Shown piece by piece: positions 50,063 to 58,429 of a stretch of 64,000 bases of DNA. Within the stretch, counting starts at the first letter, position 1. Each line of letters starts with the position of its first letter. A program made the position numbers and the translations under genes. Under the pieces are notes generated by a model. The model was not told where the DNA came from and did not search any database. It saw nothing but the letters and a program-made list of their open reading frames with translations. The stretch covers positions 1-64,000 of the forward strand of contig QAMK01000024.1 of the NCBI GenBank assembly GCA_003149915.1, written 5' to 3'. Origin of the DNA: Bacillota bacterium (GTDB lineage Bacteria > Bacillota_I > Bacilli_A > RF39 > UBA660).

Positions 50063-50953
50063 ATGAAAACAATTCACGAGTTTTTAGAATATTTACAATA
50101 CGAAAAGAACTATTCCAAAGAAACGATTAAAAATTACGAAATCGATTTATTAGATTTTGAATCATATCTTTCCGTTCATCATCTAACGAAACAAAAATTA
50201 ACTTATAACGATGCTAGAGACTACGTTCGTTTTTTATCGGAAGAGAAAAAAGAAAGTGCAACAACGGTGTCTCGGTATATCAGTGCTTTAAGAACGTATT
50301 TTAATTATTTAGTAAGCGAAGACGAATTGGAAAAGAATGTGTTTTCACTTGTGAAACTTCCCAAAAAAGGAAAACATTTACCGAAGTTTTTCTATTATAA
50401 CGAAATCAGGGAGATGTTAGAAAGTATCGACCGCAGTACAGCCGTGGGACAAAGAGATTATTTACTAATCCATTTGCTATATGCTACTGGTGTGCGGGTG
50501 TCGGAATTAATCGGCATCCAGTTAGAAGATATTTCTCTAGACCGAAAACAGATCAAGATTTTAGGAAAAGGAGCCAAAGAACGATACGTCTATTTTGATG
50601 ATCAAACGAAAGCGTGTTTGCAAATATACTTAAAAGAGGCACGCCCAAGTCTTGCTGGGAAAAAGAAAAACAACGATCTATTGTTAAACCAAAATGGAGG
50701 ACCATTGACTGCTAGAGGGGTTAGATATTTACTAAACAAAATCATTCGAAAGACATCGATTGAAAAGAACATTTCACCGCACATGTTGCGACATTCTTTT
50801 GCGACATCTCTACTAAACGAAGGTTGCGACATCATGTCCGTACAAGAGTTACTAGGACATGCTAATTTATCTGCTACAGGAATTTACACGCATGTGACAA
50901 ACGATAGACTAAAAGAAGTATATTACAAAGCGATGCCAAGGGCAAAGAAGTAG
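50063..50953 (+). CDS. xerC: Tyrosine recombinase XerC/XerD
   Basis: 296 residues. An N-terminal SAM-like core-binding domain (HEFLEYLQYEKNYSKETIKN) is followed by the catalytic domain with Arg in YATGVRVSELIG, Lys in LGKGAKERYVY, HMLRHSFAT, LLGHANLSATGIYTHV and a terminal Tyr region. It resolves chromosome dimers at dif. Position after topA matches xerC (codV) of Bacillus. ATG 50063 follows the previous stop by one base. It is probably the housekeeping recombinase, not the array integrase, although a role in trans cannot be excluded. Confidence 0.92.
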   Translation: MKTIHEFLEYLQYEKNYSKETIKNYEIDLLDFESYLSVHHLTKQKLTYNDARDYVRFLSEEKKESATTVSRYISALRTYFNYLVSEDELEKNVFSLVKLPKKGKHLPKFFYYNEIREMLESIDRSTAVGQRDYLLIHLLYATGVRVSELIGIQLEDISLDRKQIKILGKGAKERYVYFDDQTKACLQIYLKEARPSLAGKKKNNDLLLNQNGGPLTARGVRYLLNKIIRKTSIEKNISPHMLRHSFATSLLNEGCDIMSVQELLGHANLSATGIYTHVTNDRLKEVYYKAMPRAKK

Positions 50954-50961
50954 GAGGATTT

Positions 50962-51573
50962 ATGGCAAAATTATATTTTCGCTACGGAGCAATGAACAGT
51001 GGTAAGACGACACTTCTCATGCAGACCGCTCACAATTATGAAGAAAGAGGAATGAAGGTACTGGTGATGAAACCTGCTAAAGACTTAAAAGCAGGAGAGG
51101 AAATCTCATCGAGACTAGGAATTACTAGAAAAGTAGACTGTATGGTGCGACCGGAAGATCATATTTTAACGTACATGTTAGACCACATCGATGTATCTTG
51201 TGTTTTAGTAGATGAAGCTCAGTTTCTAACGCCTGGTCAGGTAGACGAACTGTTACGGGTGACGACCGATCTGAATATTCCTGTCATCTGCTATGGACTT
51301 CGAACAGATTTTAGAACGCACGGATTTCCTGGTTCAACCAGATTGCTTGAAGTTGCTCATTCGATTGAAGAAATGAAAACCATCTGTACCTGTGGTGCCA
51401 AAGCAACGTTCAATGCGAGATTCGTAAATGGCGAGTTTACCTTAGAAGGAGAGCAAGTTGCAATCGACGGTATGCAAGATGTAACGTACGAATCGATGTG
51501 CCCAAAGTGCTATTTTAAAAAGATTTCTTTAAAAAGTAGAAAACCGTCTCAAAATCTTGAAGAAAAAGGCTAA
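50962..51573 (+). CDS. tdk: Thymidine kinase
   Basis: 203 residues. P-loop GAMNSGKTTLLMQT, Walker B-like VLVDEAQFLTPGQV, lasso region and zinc ligands in CTCGAKATFNAR and CPKCYFK. It phosphorylates thymidine for salvage. It starts 8 bp after xerC behind AGGAGG, so it is co-transcribed. A terminator follows. Confidence 0.97.
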   Translation: MAKLYFRYGAMNSGKTTLLMQTAHNYEERGMKVLVMKPAKDLKAGEEISSRLGITRKVDCMVRPEDHILTYMLDHIDVSCVLVDEAQFLTPGQVDELLRVTTDLNIPVICYGLRTDFRTHGFPGSTRLLEVAHSIEEMKTICTCGAKATFNARFVNGEFTLEGEQVAIDGMQDVTYESMCPKCYFKKISLKSRKPSQNLEEKG

Positions 51574-51588
51574 AAGCCTCTTTTTTTT
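51562..51588 (+). terminator. Terminator after tdk
   Basis: AAAAAGGCT AAA AGCCT followed by T8. Confidence 0.85.
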
Positions 51589-51675
51589 GTAAACTTTTGA
51601 ACAATCTATTTATTTTCCAATCTTTTCTCGTTATAATGAAATTGTGCTAGTGCATAGAAAGGATATGGTAAAAAT

Positions 51676-54303
51676 ATGAAATATGTTTATGACTTCAAAG
51701 AAGGAAATAAAGATATGCGTAATTTGCTAGGTGGTAAAGGTGCAAACCTTGCAGAAATGACTAGTATTGGTCTTCCTGTACCGAGAGGTTTCACCGTTAC
51801 TACGGAAGCATGTACCAGATATTATGATGACGGTGAAGTTATCAGCGATGAAATCGCCAAAGAAATTGAGGAGCACGTAAAAGCCCTTGAGAAAGTAACT
51901 GGAAAAACGTTGGGATCTCCTGAAAATCCATTGTTGGTATCTGTAAGAAGTGGTGCTAGAGCAAGTATGCCTGGTATGATGGATACAGTACTTAACTTAG
52001 GATTAAACGATGAAGTAGTGGAAGGTTTGGCAACGCTTACCAATAATCCGAGATTTGCCTATGATTCTTATCGTAGATTCATTCAAATGTTCTCTGATGT
52101 TGTAATGGGATTTCCAAAATCAGATTACGAACGTTTGCTAGATGAAATCAAAGAGAAGAAACATGCTAAGTTTGATACAGACTTAGATGCTGACGATATG
52201 AAAGAAGTAACGGCAGAATTTAAGAAACTGTACAAGAAATTCGCTAAAGCAGATTTCCCACAAGATGCCCAAGTACAATTGATGGAAGCTGTCAAAGCCG
52301 TATTTAGAAGTTGGAATAACGATCGTGCGATTTACTATCGTCGTATGAACGATATCCCATCTAGTTGGGGAACCGCTGTAAACGTTCAAGAGATGGTTTA
52401 CGGTAACCGTGGTGAAACATCTGGAACGGGTGTTGCCTTTACGAGAAACCCGGCAACTGGTGAAAAGAAGTTGTACGGAGAATTCTTGATGAATGCCCAA
52501 GGTGAAGATGTTGTTGCTGGTATTCGTACACCACAATCTATCGATACCTTAAAAGATGTCATGCCTGAGTGCTACAAAGAATTCGTTCAAATTTGTAAGA
52601 CACTAGAAAGTCACTATCGCGACATGCAAGATATGGAGTTTACAATCGAAGATGGTAAACTATTCATGTTACAAACGAGAAATGGTAAGAGAACAGCACA
52701 AGCTGCCATTAAAATTGCAGTCGATTTAGTAAAAGAAAAAGTCCGTACCAAAGAAGAAGCACTTCTAATGGTAGAACCGAAACAATTAGATCAATTGTTG
52801 CATCCGATGTTTGATGCCGATGCTCTAAAGAAAGCGAAAGTTCTTGCTACGGGACTTGCTGCAAGCCCAGGTGCTGCAACAGGTAAGTTGTACTTTACGG
52901 CAGAAGATGTGAAAGCAGCTAGTGAAAAAGGAGAGAAAGACTTAATCTTAGCAAGACTAGAAACATCTCCTGAAGATATCGAAGGAATGAATATCGCTCA
53001 CGGTATTTTAACGATTCGTGGTGGTATGACGTCTCATGCTGCAGTAGTAGCTCGTGGTATGGGTACTTGCTGTGTTTCTGGCTGCGGTGAAATCAAGATT
53101 GATGAAGAAAAGAAAACACTTACGATGCCAAATGGCGAAGTATACAAAGAAGGCGACTACATCTCATTAGATGGTTCAACAGGAAATGTATATGGAGGTC
53201 AAATCAAGACGGTAGAACCTAGCATTTCTGGAGACTTTGGAACATTCATGGGTTGGGCAGATAAAGCACGCACATTAAAAATTAGAACCAACGCTGATAA
53301 CCCAAGAGATGCTCGTCAAGCAAGAGCATTCGGTGCTGAAGGAATTGGACTATGTCGTACAGAACACATGTTCTTTGAAGAAGACAGAATCTTTAACTTC
53401 CGCAGAATGATTACAGCACCAACTCTAGAAGCAAGAAAAGAAGCACTAGAGAAAATTTTACCATATCAAAGACAGGACTTCGAAGAGTTGTTCCGTTCTA
53501 TGGAAGGAGATCCAGTCGTAATTCGTTACCTAGATCCACCACTTCATGAATTCTTACCACATACGGATGAAGAAATCAAACCACTTGCTAAGAGTCTAGG
53601 AATGAAATTCGAAGACTTAAAAGCACGTGTTGAATCTCTAAAAGAATTCAATCCGATGATGGGTCATCGTGGTTGCCGTCTATCGATTACATATCCAGAA
53701 ATTGCTGAAATGCAAACGAGAGCAGTAATCGAAGCAGCCATTAATGTCAACAAAGAAGGAATGCATGTCACACCAGAAATCATGATTCCACTAGTTGGCG
53801 ACGTAAAAGAATTACAATACGTTAAGAAAATCGTTTGTGAAACAGCTGATAAAGTCATCAAAGACGCTAAAGTCAAGATGAAATACGAAGTTGGAACGAT
53901 GATTGAAATCCCAAGAGCAGCGCTAACTGCCGATAAGATTGCCAAAGAAGCAGAATTCTTCTCATTCGGAACGAACGATTTAACGCAAATGACGTTTGGA
54001 TTCTCTAGAGATGACGCTACGAAGTTCTTAAATGATTACTATGCCAAAGGAATCTTTGAAAGTGATCCATTTGCTCATGTCGATCAAGAAGGAGTCGGTG
54101 AGTTAATGAAGATTGCAATTGCCAAAGCAAAACCAGTTAGACCAAACATCTCACTTGGTATCTGTGGTGAACACGGAGGAGATCCACAAACGATTGAGTT
54201 CTGCCATAACATCGGTCTAACATATGTTTCTTGTAGTCCATTTAGAGTGCCAATTGCAAGACTTGCTGCAGCACAAGCTGCTATCAAAGCAAAACAAAAA
54301 TAG
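51676..54303 (+). CDS. ppdK: Pyruvate, phosphate dikinase
   Basis: 875 residues, full length. The N-terminal ATP-grasp nucleotide domain (GGKGANLAEMTSIGLPVPRG), the central phosphohistidine domain with GGMTSHAAVVARGMG (catalytic His), and the C-terminal PEP/pyruvate TIM barrel (MMGHRGCRLSITYPEI, GTNDLTQMTFGFSRDD, CGEHGGDP) are present. It interconverts pyruvate, ATP and phosphate with PEP, AMP and pyrophosphate. In anaerobic Firmicutes this often serves glycolysis or gluconeogenesis. It is monocistronic, with TATAAT at 51632-51637 and a terminator downstream. Confidence 0.98.
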   Translation: MKYVYDFKEGNKDMRNLLGGKGANLAEMTSIGLPVPRGFTVTTEACTRYYDDGEVISDEIAKEIEEHVKALEKVTGKTLGSPENPLLVSVRSGARASMPGMMDTVLNLGLNDEVVEGLATLTNNPRFAYDSYRRFIQMFSDVVMGFPKSDYERLLDEIKEKKHAKFDTDLDADDMKEVTAEFKKLYKKFAKADFPQDAQVQLMEAVKAVFRSWNNDRAIYYRRMNDIPSSWGTAVNVQEMVYGNRGETSGTGVAFTRNPATGEKKLYGEFLMNAQGEDVVAGIRTPQSIDTLKDVMPECYKEFVQICKTLESHYRDMQDMEFTIEDGKLFMLQTRNGKRTAQAAIKIAVDLVKEKVRTKEEALLMVEPKQLDQLLHPMFDADALKKAKVLATGLAASPGAATGKLYFTAEDVKAASEKGEKDLILARLETSPEDIEGMNIAHGILTIRGGMTSHAAVVARGMGTCCVSGCGEIKIDEEKKTLTMPNGEVYKEGDYISLDGSTGNVYGGQIKTVEPSISGDFGTFMGWADKARTLKIRTNADNPRDARQARAFGAEGIGLCRTEHMFFEEDRIFNFRRMITAPTLEARKEALEKILPYQRQDFEELFRSMEGDPVVIRYLDPPLHEFLPHTDEEIKPLAKSLGMKFEDLKARVESLKEFNPMMGHRGCRLSITYPEIAEMQTRAVIEAAINVNKEGMHVTPEIMIPLVGDVKELQYVKKIVCETADKVIKDAKVKMKYEVGTMIEIPRAALTADKIAKEAEFFSFGTNDLTQMTFGFSRDDATKFLNDYYAKGIFESDPFAHVDQEGVGELMKIAIAKAKPVRPNISLGICGEHGGDPQTIEFCHNIGLTYVSCSPFRVPIARLAAAQAAIKAKQK

Positions 54304-54336
54304 ACTAATCATGATATATTTATAATTTGTATAATA

Positions 54337-54375
54337 AAAGACTAAGATGGTTTTATTACATTCTTAGTCTTTTTT
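54337..54375 (+). terminator. Terminator after ppdK
   Basis: AAAGACTAAGA and TCTTAGTCTTTT form an 11-bp stem with a 14-nt loop, followed by T-run. Confidence 0.85.
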
Positions 54376-54402
54376 ATATTAAGAGTAATTTAATTTAAAT
54401 AT

Positions 54403-54430
54403 ATGTACTGGTTTCAAATATACCAGTCAA
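54403..54430 (+). other. Small inverted repeat upstream of PP-loop gene
   Basis: TACTGGT and ACCAGTC-like arms (ACTGGT...ACCAGT) around 54406-54427, about 60 bp before the TATAAT at 54488-54493. It may be an operator or a simple hairpin. The rest of 54376-54509 shows nothing else. Confidence 0.35.
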
Positions 54431-54509
54431 GAATCAAAAAGAACGTGGAATTAAAAAAGTAAAATGAATGCCGCATAATATCTATGGTATAATAATTTTG
54501 GTGATAAAA

Positions 54510-55277
54510 ATGGAAAAAGTTTTATTATTCTTTTCAGGTGGAAATGATTCGACACTAAGTGCATGTAAATTAGCTAGTCGTGGTTACGATGTGCATCTAA
54601 TTACATTTGATAACGGCTGTGAAGAAGGAATAGAAAATGTAAGAAATCGAGCGACGATATTAGAACGATTATTTGCAAAGTCAACCGTCGGCAAAGTGCG
54701 GAATTTAGGAGTTTTTCAATCCGTATCAGAATTTATGGCATTACGTCATGAAAGTGCTAATATGCCTTTTTCAAAGATTGTATCTTGTTATGGTGATTTC
54801 AATCAAAATCAACTAAATTGCTTAAATTGTAGAAGTGCCATGTATGTAGTCGGAGTGGTCGTCGCGAAAGAATTAGGAATTAGTCATATTGCTGAAGGAG
54901 CAAGAAAAACACAACTGTTTGCATTGGAACAAGAAGAATTGCTAGAAGGATATCGAAGCCTGTTGAATCAATATGATATCGATTTGTTACTGCCAGTATA
55001 CGATTATGAGTCCGATTACGAAGTAGAAAATGAATTAAATCAGTATTCCACTCATTTTTACGACTCTCTATATGACGAAACGACTAGTTATGAAGCGAAG
55101 TGTTGGTTAGGTACTCCTATGGATGGACCTTTAACAAAAGAAGAAATAAACGGTTATTCCAAGTTCTACCAGGAGGTTTTACGTCCAGTGATGAGAAAAA
55201 GAATCGAAATGTATCCGACTTATCCGATTCAGGAGCAACTAGATCATCCTGTATATACAAAGATCAAATTTCGATAG
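54510..55277 (+). CDS. PP-loop ATP pyrophosphatase-like protein
   Basis: 255 residues from ATG 54510, behind GGTGAT and downstream of TATAAT. The PP-loop LLFFSGGNDSTLSA (SGGxDS) identifies an N-type ATP pyrophosphatase fold. A Cys pair in NQNQLNCLNCRSAMY could bind zinc or carry sulfur. A C-terminal helical region with PLTKEEINGYSKFYQEVLRP follows. The layout is partly like QueC or asparagine-synthetase-type enzymes but lacks the QueC zinc cluster. It probably adenylates a substrate; the product is unknown. Confidence 0.75.
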   Translation: MEKVLLFFSGGNDSTLSACKLASRGYDVHLITFDNGCEEGIENVRNRATILERLFAKSTVGKVRNLGVFQSVSEFMALRHESANMPFSKIVSCYGDFNQNQLNCLNCRSAMYVVGVVVAKELGISHIAEGARKTQLFALEQEELLEGYRSLLNQYDIDLLLPVYDYESDYEVENELNQYSTHFYDSLYDETTSYEAKCWLGTPMDGPLTKEEINGYSKFYQEVLRPVMRKRIEMYPTYPIQEQLDHPVYTKIKFR

Positions 55278-55370
55278 ACCAAAAAACCAAGAATAAAAAA
55301 CTAACAAAGCAGGTGTCAACTAGCATCGTATAAAAATGTGAATATAGAAAAAATATTTTAAGAAAATGAA

Positions 55371-55400
55371 AAAATTGTCTTTAAGATAATTCTTTTTTTT
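55371..55400 (+). terminator. Terminator before the PMT gene
   Basis: AATTGTCTT TAAGATAATT hairpin (one G-U pair) followed by T8. The region 55278-55370 shows no gene. Confidence 0.65.
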
Positions 55401-55438
55401 GTTATGATAGATATGTATAGTAGAAAGGGTGATCGAAA

Positions 55439-57136
55439 ATGATGAAAAAGATGAAGGAATTATGGAATGAAACCGGTACCCGTATCAAAAAAGCAGATAT
55501 TATCATTATGATTATAATGGTACTTGTTTATGGCATATATTCGTTCATTAATCTAGGAGATATGAAGGCTCCTCAAACGTTTGCTTCCTTTTCTGAGGTT
55601 TCCCAAAGTGTAACGATTGAGGTCCCAAATTCTACATATATCACTAGAATGAGAGTCTATACAGGAAATGAAACTGGAAACTTTTGGATATATCTATCAG
55701 AAGACGGAGAAACGTACAACTACTTAAATACACTAGAAGCAAATTCAGTCTTCTCTTGGCAAGATGTTGATATCAATAGCAATGCCAAGTATGTACAATT
55801 GATTGCAGCAGAACCGAATGGTTCTATCGGTGAAGTTCAATTGTACGATGAAAACAGTTTGCCACTAGAGGAGACAGCAACAGATGATACAAGTGCTCCG
55901 TTAGTAGATGAACTTGACTTAGTTCCGATTCGTATTTCTTATATGAACAGCACTTACTTCGATGAAGTCTATTTTGCTAGAACCGCTTATGAATATGTTC
56001 ACGGACTTCCAGCATATGAATGGGTTCATCCACCATTAGGAAAATTAATTCAAGCAATTCCAATTGCCTTGATGGGTATGACACCGTTTGCATGGCGTAT
56101 GGCTGGTAACATCTGTGGAATATTAATGATTGCAGTGATGTACATTTTAGGAAAGAAACTATTTAAAAAGCGGAAATGGGCGATTACTGCTGCCTTACTA
56201 ATGATGTTAGATACGTTCCACTTTGCTCAAAGCAGAATGGGAACAGTCGATACGGAATTGGTTCTATTCTCACTATTAGCAGTTTTATTCATGGTAAATT
56301 ACATGCAGCAAAAGAAGAATACAAAGTTATGGAAACGATTACTGAATTTATTCTTCTCAGGATTGTTCGCTGGATGTGCTATTGCAACCAAATGGACAGG
56401 TCTTGCAACAGGATTAATCCTATGTATCATGTTCTTCTATCATTTGATTAAAACGAATTTTGGCGAAGGTAAAAAATGGACGAAAGATACGACAATTATT
56501 ATTATCTGTTGTTTCTTATTCTTCATTGGTGTACCAGTTGCCATCTATGTAGGATCTTACTTCCTATTCCCGAACTTCGGCGTCAATACTCAGATTACGA
56601 ATGTTCAAGCGTTGATTACGCAAACAGAAGGAATTTACAATTATCATTCTACGTTAACGGCAACCCATCCATATACGTCTGAGTGGTACACTTGGCCAAT
56701 TATGTGGAAACCGGTATGGTACTATGTAGCAGAGTATAGTGATGGTTTACGTGAAACAATTTCTGGAATTGGAAATCCTGCCATTTGGTGGGGCGCATGT
56801 GTCGCTATGTTGTATGTCATCTATGCAGCAATTAGAAAACGCGATAAAGTAGCACTATTCATAATTTTAGGAGTAGCAGTAACATGGCTACCGTACTTGT
56901 TTATCGGAAGAGTTATGTTCTTATATCACTTCTTCCCAACATTGCCATATATGATGTTCGCACTTGTATATGCACTAAAGGCATTGTCGGAACGATTTAA
57001 AACAGATAAGATCACGATGGTATTCCTATTTATCGTATTTGTTCTGTTTGCATTGTTCTTACCAATTGTATCTGGAAGAGCTGTCGATCCATCATATGTC
57101 AACTACTTTAGATGGTTGCCACAATGGTACTTTTAA
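55439..57136 (+). CDS. PMT-family glycosyltransferase with discoidin-like insert
   Basis: 565 residues. A first membrane segment (about 18-38) is followed by an extracytoplasmic beta-rich insert (about 50-145; VTIEVPNSTYITRMRVYTGN, FSWQDVDINSNAKYVQLIAA) that looks like a coagulation factor 5/8 (discoidin) sugar-binding fold. The remainder is a PMT/GT39-type multi-span transferase with DEVYFARTAYEYVHG, YEWVHPPLGKLIQ and HFAQSRMGTVDTE. It should move mannose or another sugar from a polyprenyl phosphate carrier to extracytoplasmic acceptors. The Thr/Ser-rich surface proteins at 58430-62557 are plausible acceptors. The start is ATG 55439 or 55442. Confidence 0.9.
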   Translation: MMKKMKELWNETGTRIKKADIIIMIIMVLVYGIYSFINLGDMKAPQTFASFSEVSQSVTIEVPNSTYITRMRVYTGNETGNFWIYLSEDGETYNYLNTLEANSVFSWQDVDINSNAKYVQLIAAEPNGSIGEVQLYDENSLPLEETATDDTSAPLVDELDLVPIRISYMNSTYFDEVYFARTAYEYVHGLPAYEWVHPPLGKLIQAIPIALMGMTPFAWRMAGNICGILMIAVMYILGKKLFKKRKWAITAALLMMLDTFHFAQSRMGTVDTELVLFSLLAVLFMVNYMQQKKNTKLWKRLLNLFFSGLFAGCAIATKWTGLATGLILCIMFFYHLIKTNFGEGKKWTKDTTIIIICCFLFFIGVPVAIYVGSYFLFPNFGVNTQITNVQALITQTEGIYNYHSTLTATHPYTSEWYTWPIMWKPVWYYVAEYSDGLRETISGIGNPAIWWGACVAMLYVIYAAIRKRDKVALFIILGVAVTWLPYLFIGRVMFLYHFFPTLPYMMFALVYALKALSERFKTDKITMVFLFIVFVLFALFLPIVSGRAVDPSYVNYFRWLPQWYF

Positions 57137-57144
57137 AAAAATCA

Positions 57145-57175
57145 AAGAATCGTCTAGTAAGATGATTCTTTTTTT
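57145..57175 (+). terminator. Terminator after the PMT gene
   Basis: AGAATCGTCT AGTA AGATGATTCT (one G-U) followed by T6. Confidence 0.85.
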
Positions 57176-57200
57176 GTTATACTTATAATAGGTGAAAAGT

Positions 57201-58124
57201 ATGGAAAAAGCGAAGAGTATGGAGAAAGTATTGTGTATTGGTCACGCGGCATACGATATTACGCTACCGCTTGAAACATTTCCGAAAGAAAACAGTAAGG
57301 TTCGAATCGGAGATAAAGTGGAATGTGGTGGCGGAGCCGCATCGAATTGTGCAACCCTGCTAGCAAGATGGGGCATGAACACTTATTTTGTCGGTGCTGT
57401 TGGGAATGATTATTACGGTCAAATCGTCCGTGATGAATTTCAAAAAGATAATATTAAAATGGATTATCTGACGGTTACAGACGACTTTAAAACGACGAGT
57501 AGCTATATTCTGGCAAACACGAGTAATGGTTCTAGAACAATTGTAATTAGTAGGACGAAGAAAGAAGAGGCGAAAGTTGACTCCCTCCCAGATGATGCGA
57601 CGGTAATCATCGCTGATGGAGAGGAACCGACTTTAACGGAAGAAGCAATTAGAAAAAATCCAACCGCCATCAGTATTTTAGATGCGGGAAATGTAAAATC
57701 GGCAATCGTTAGATTATGTCCAATCGTGCAATATTTAATTTGTTCCAAGGATTTTGCCGAGGAATATACCAAAGAAGCGATAGATGTCCTAAACAGACAG
57801 ACTTTAATTAGAGCCTATGATAAGTTGGCAGTAGAGTTTCACAATACCATTATTATCACGTTAGGAGAGTACGGTTGCTTTACAAAAGTTGACAATGAAT
57901 ACATGCTAGTACCATCTATCCCAGTGCGTCCAAAGGACTCAACAGCGGCCGGTGACATTTTTCATGGCGCTTTTGCATATTTTATTAGCCATAATTACAA
58001 ATTATGTGATACAATGATATTAGCGAATATTACAGGTGCTCTTTCTACCCAAAAAATTGGTGGAAAGTATTCGATTCCAACTCTAGAAGAGGTCTATGCA
58101 CAATCTGAACTTAATGGGAAGTAA
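57201..58124 (+). CDS. PfkB-family carbohydrate kinase
   Basis: About 307 residues. Substrate-binding GHAAYDITLPLE and GGGAASNCATLLARWG, and the ATP/anion-hole motif DSTAAGDIFHGAF with its catalytic Asp, define a ribokinase-like sugar kinase. The substrate is not predictable. AGGTGA precedes ATG 57201; a second in-frame ATG at 57222 gives MEKVLCIGHA, which fits the family start just as well. Its 3' end overlaps the Smr gene. Confidence 0.93.
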   Translation: MEKAKSMEKVLCIGHAAYDITLPLETFPKENSKVRIGDKVECGGGAASNCATLLARWGMNTYFVGAVGNDYYGQIVRDEFQKDNIKMDYLTVTDDFKTTSSYILANTSNGSRTIVISRTKKEEAKVDSLPDDATVIIADGEEPTLTEEAIRKNPTAISILDAGNVKSAIVRLCPIVQYLICSKDFAEEYTKEAIDVLNRQTLIRAYDKLAVEFHNTIIITLGEYGCFTKVDNEYMLVPSIPVRPKDSTAAGDIFHGAFAYFISHNYKLCDTMILANITGALSTQKIGGKYSIPTLEEVYAQSELNGK

Positions 58125-58374
58125 TCACTTACCCAGCATCGATCTTCATGGAATGGATCGAGATACCGCAAGAATTCTTAGTAAAGAGTTCTTAGAAGAC
58201 CAATATTCACTTGGAAAAAGAGCAGTTGTAATTATTCACGGAAAAGGGAAAAGGGTTTTAAAACAAGAGATTCACGAGATGTTGAAACGCGAAAAAATCG
58301 TTCAAGACTTCTTCATTGACTTTTTTAACGACGGAGCAACAATCGTTGAATTAATAGAAAAAACAAAAAATTGA
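58096..58374 (+). CDS. Smr domain protein
   Basis: 92 residues, a stand-alone Smr domain with PSIDLHGMDRDTA and VVIIHGKGKRVLKQEI, the DLHG and HGKG hallmarks. Such domains in MutS2 have DNA or RNA endonuclease activity. The ORF starts within the kinase gene; ATG 58114 (MGSNHLPSIDLHG) is an alternative. The perfect promoter of the next gene overlaps its end. Confidence 0.9.
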   Translation: MHNLNLMGSNHLPSIDLHGMDRDTARILSKEFLEDQYSLGKRAVVIIHGKGKRVLKQEIHEMLKREKIVQDFFIDFFNDGATIVELIEKTKN

Positions 58375-58399
58375 CAAATCGATGAGTTTGTGATATAAT
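58371..58399 (+). promoter_or_regulatory. Consensus promoter of the surface-protein genes
   Basis: TTGACA (58371-58376), 17-bp spacer, TATAAT (58394-58399): a perfect sigma-A promoter, implying high expression. Confidence 0.92.
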
Positions 58400-58429
58400 A
58401 TGCCCAAATTCAAAGAGGGGGAGAATTAT

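Noticed and set aside
50063-50953. XerC as the integrase of the ylqF cassette array
   Set aside because: It sits in the conserved topA-xerC-tdk housekeeping order and has the features of the dimer-resolution recombinase. Nothing ties it to the GTATCAAC-TG-GTTGATAC site, though action in trans is not excluded.
54510-55277. QueC (7-cyano-7-deazaguanine synthase)
   Set aside because: The PP-loop fits, but the QueC C-terminal four-Cys zinc cluster is absent and no other queuosine genes are nearby.
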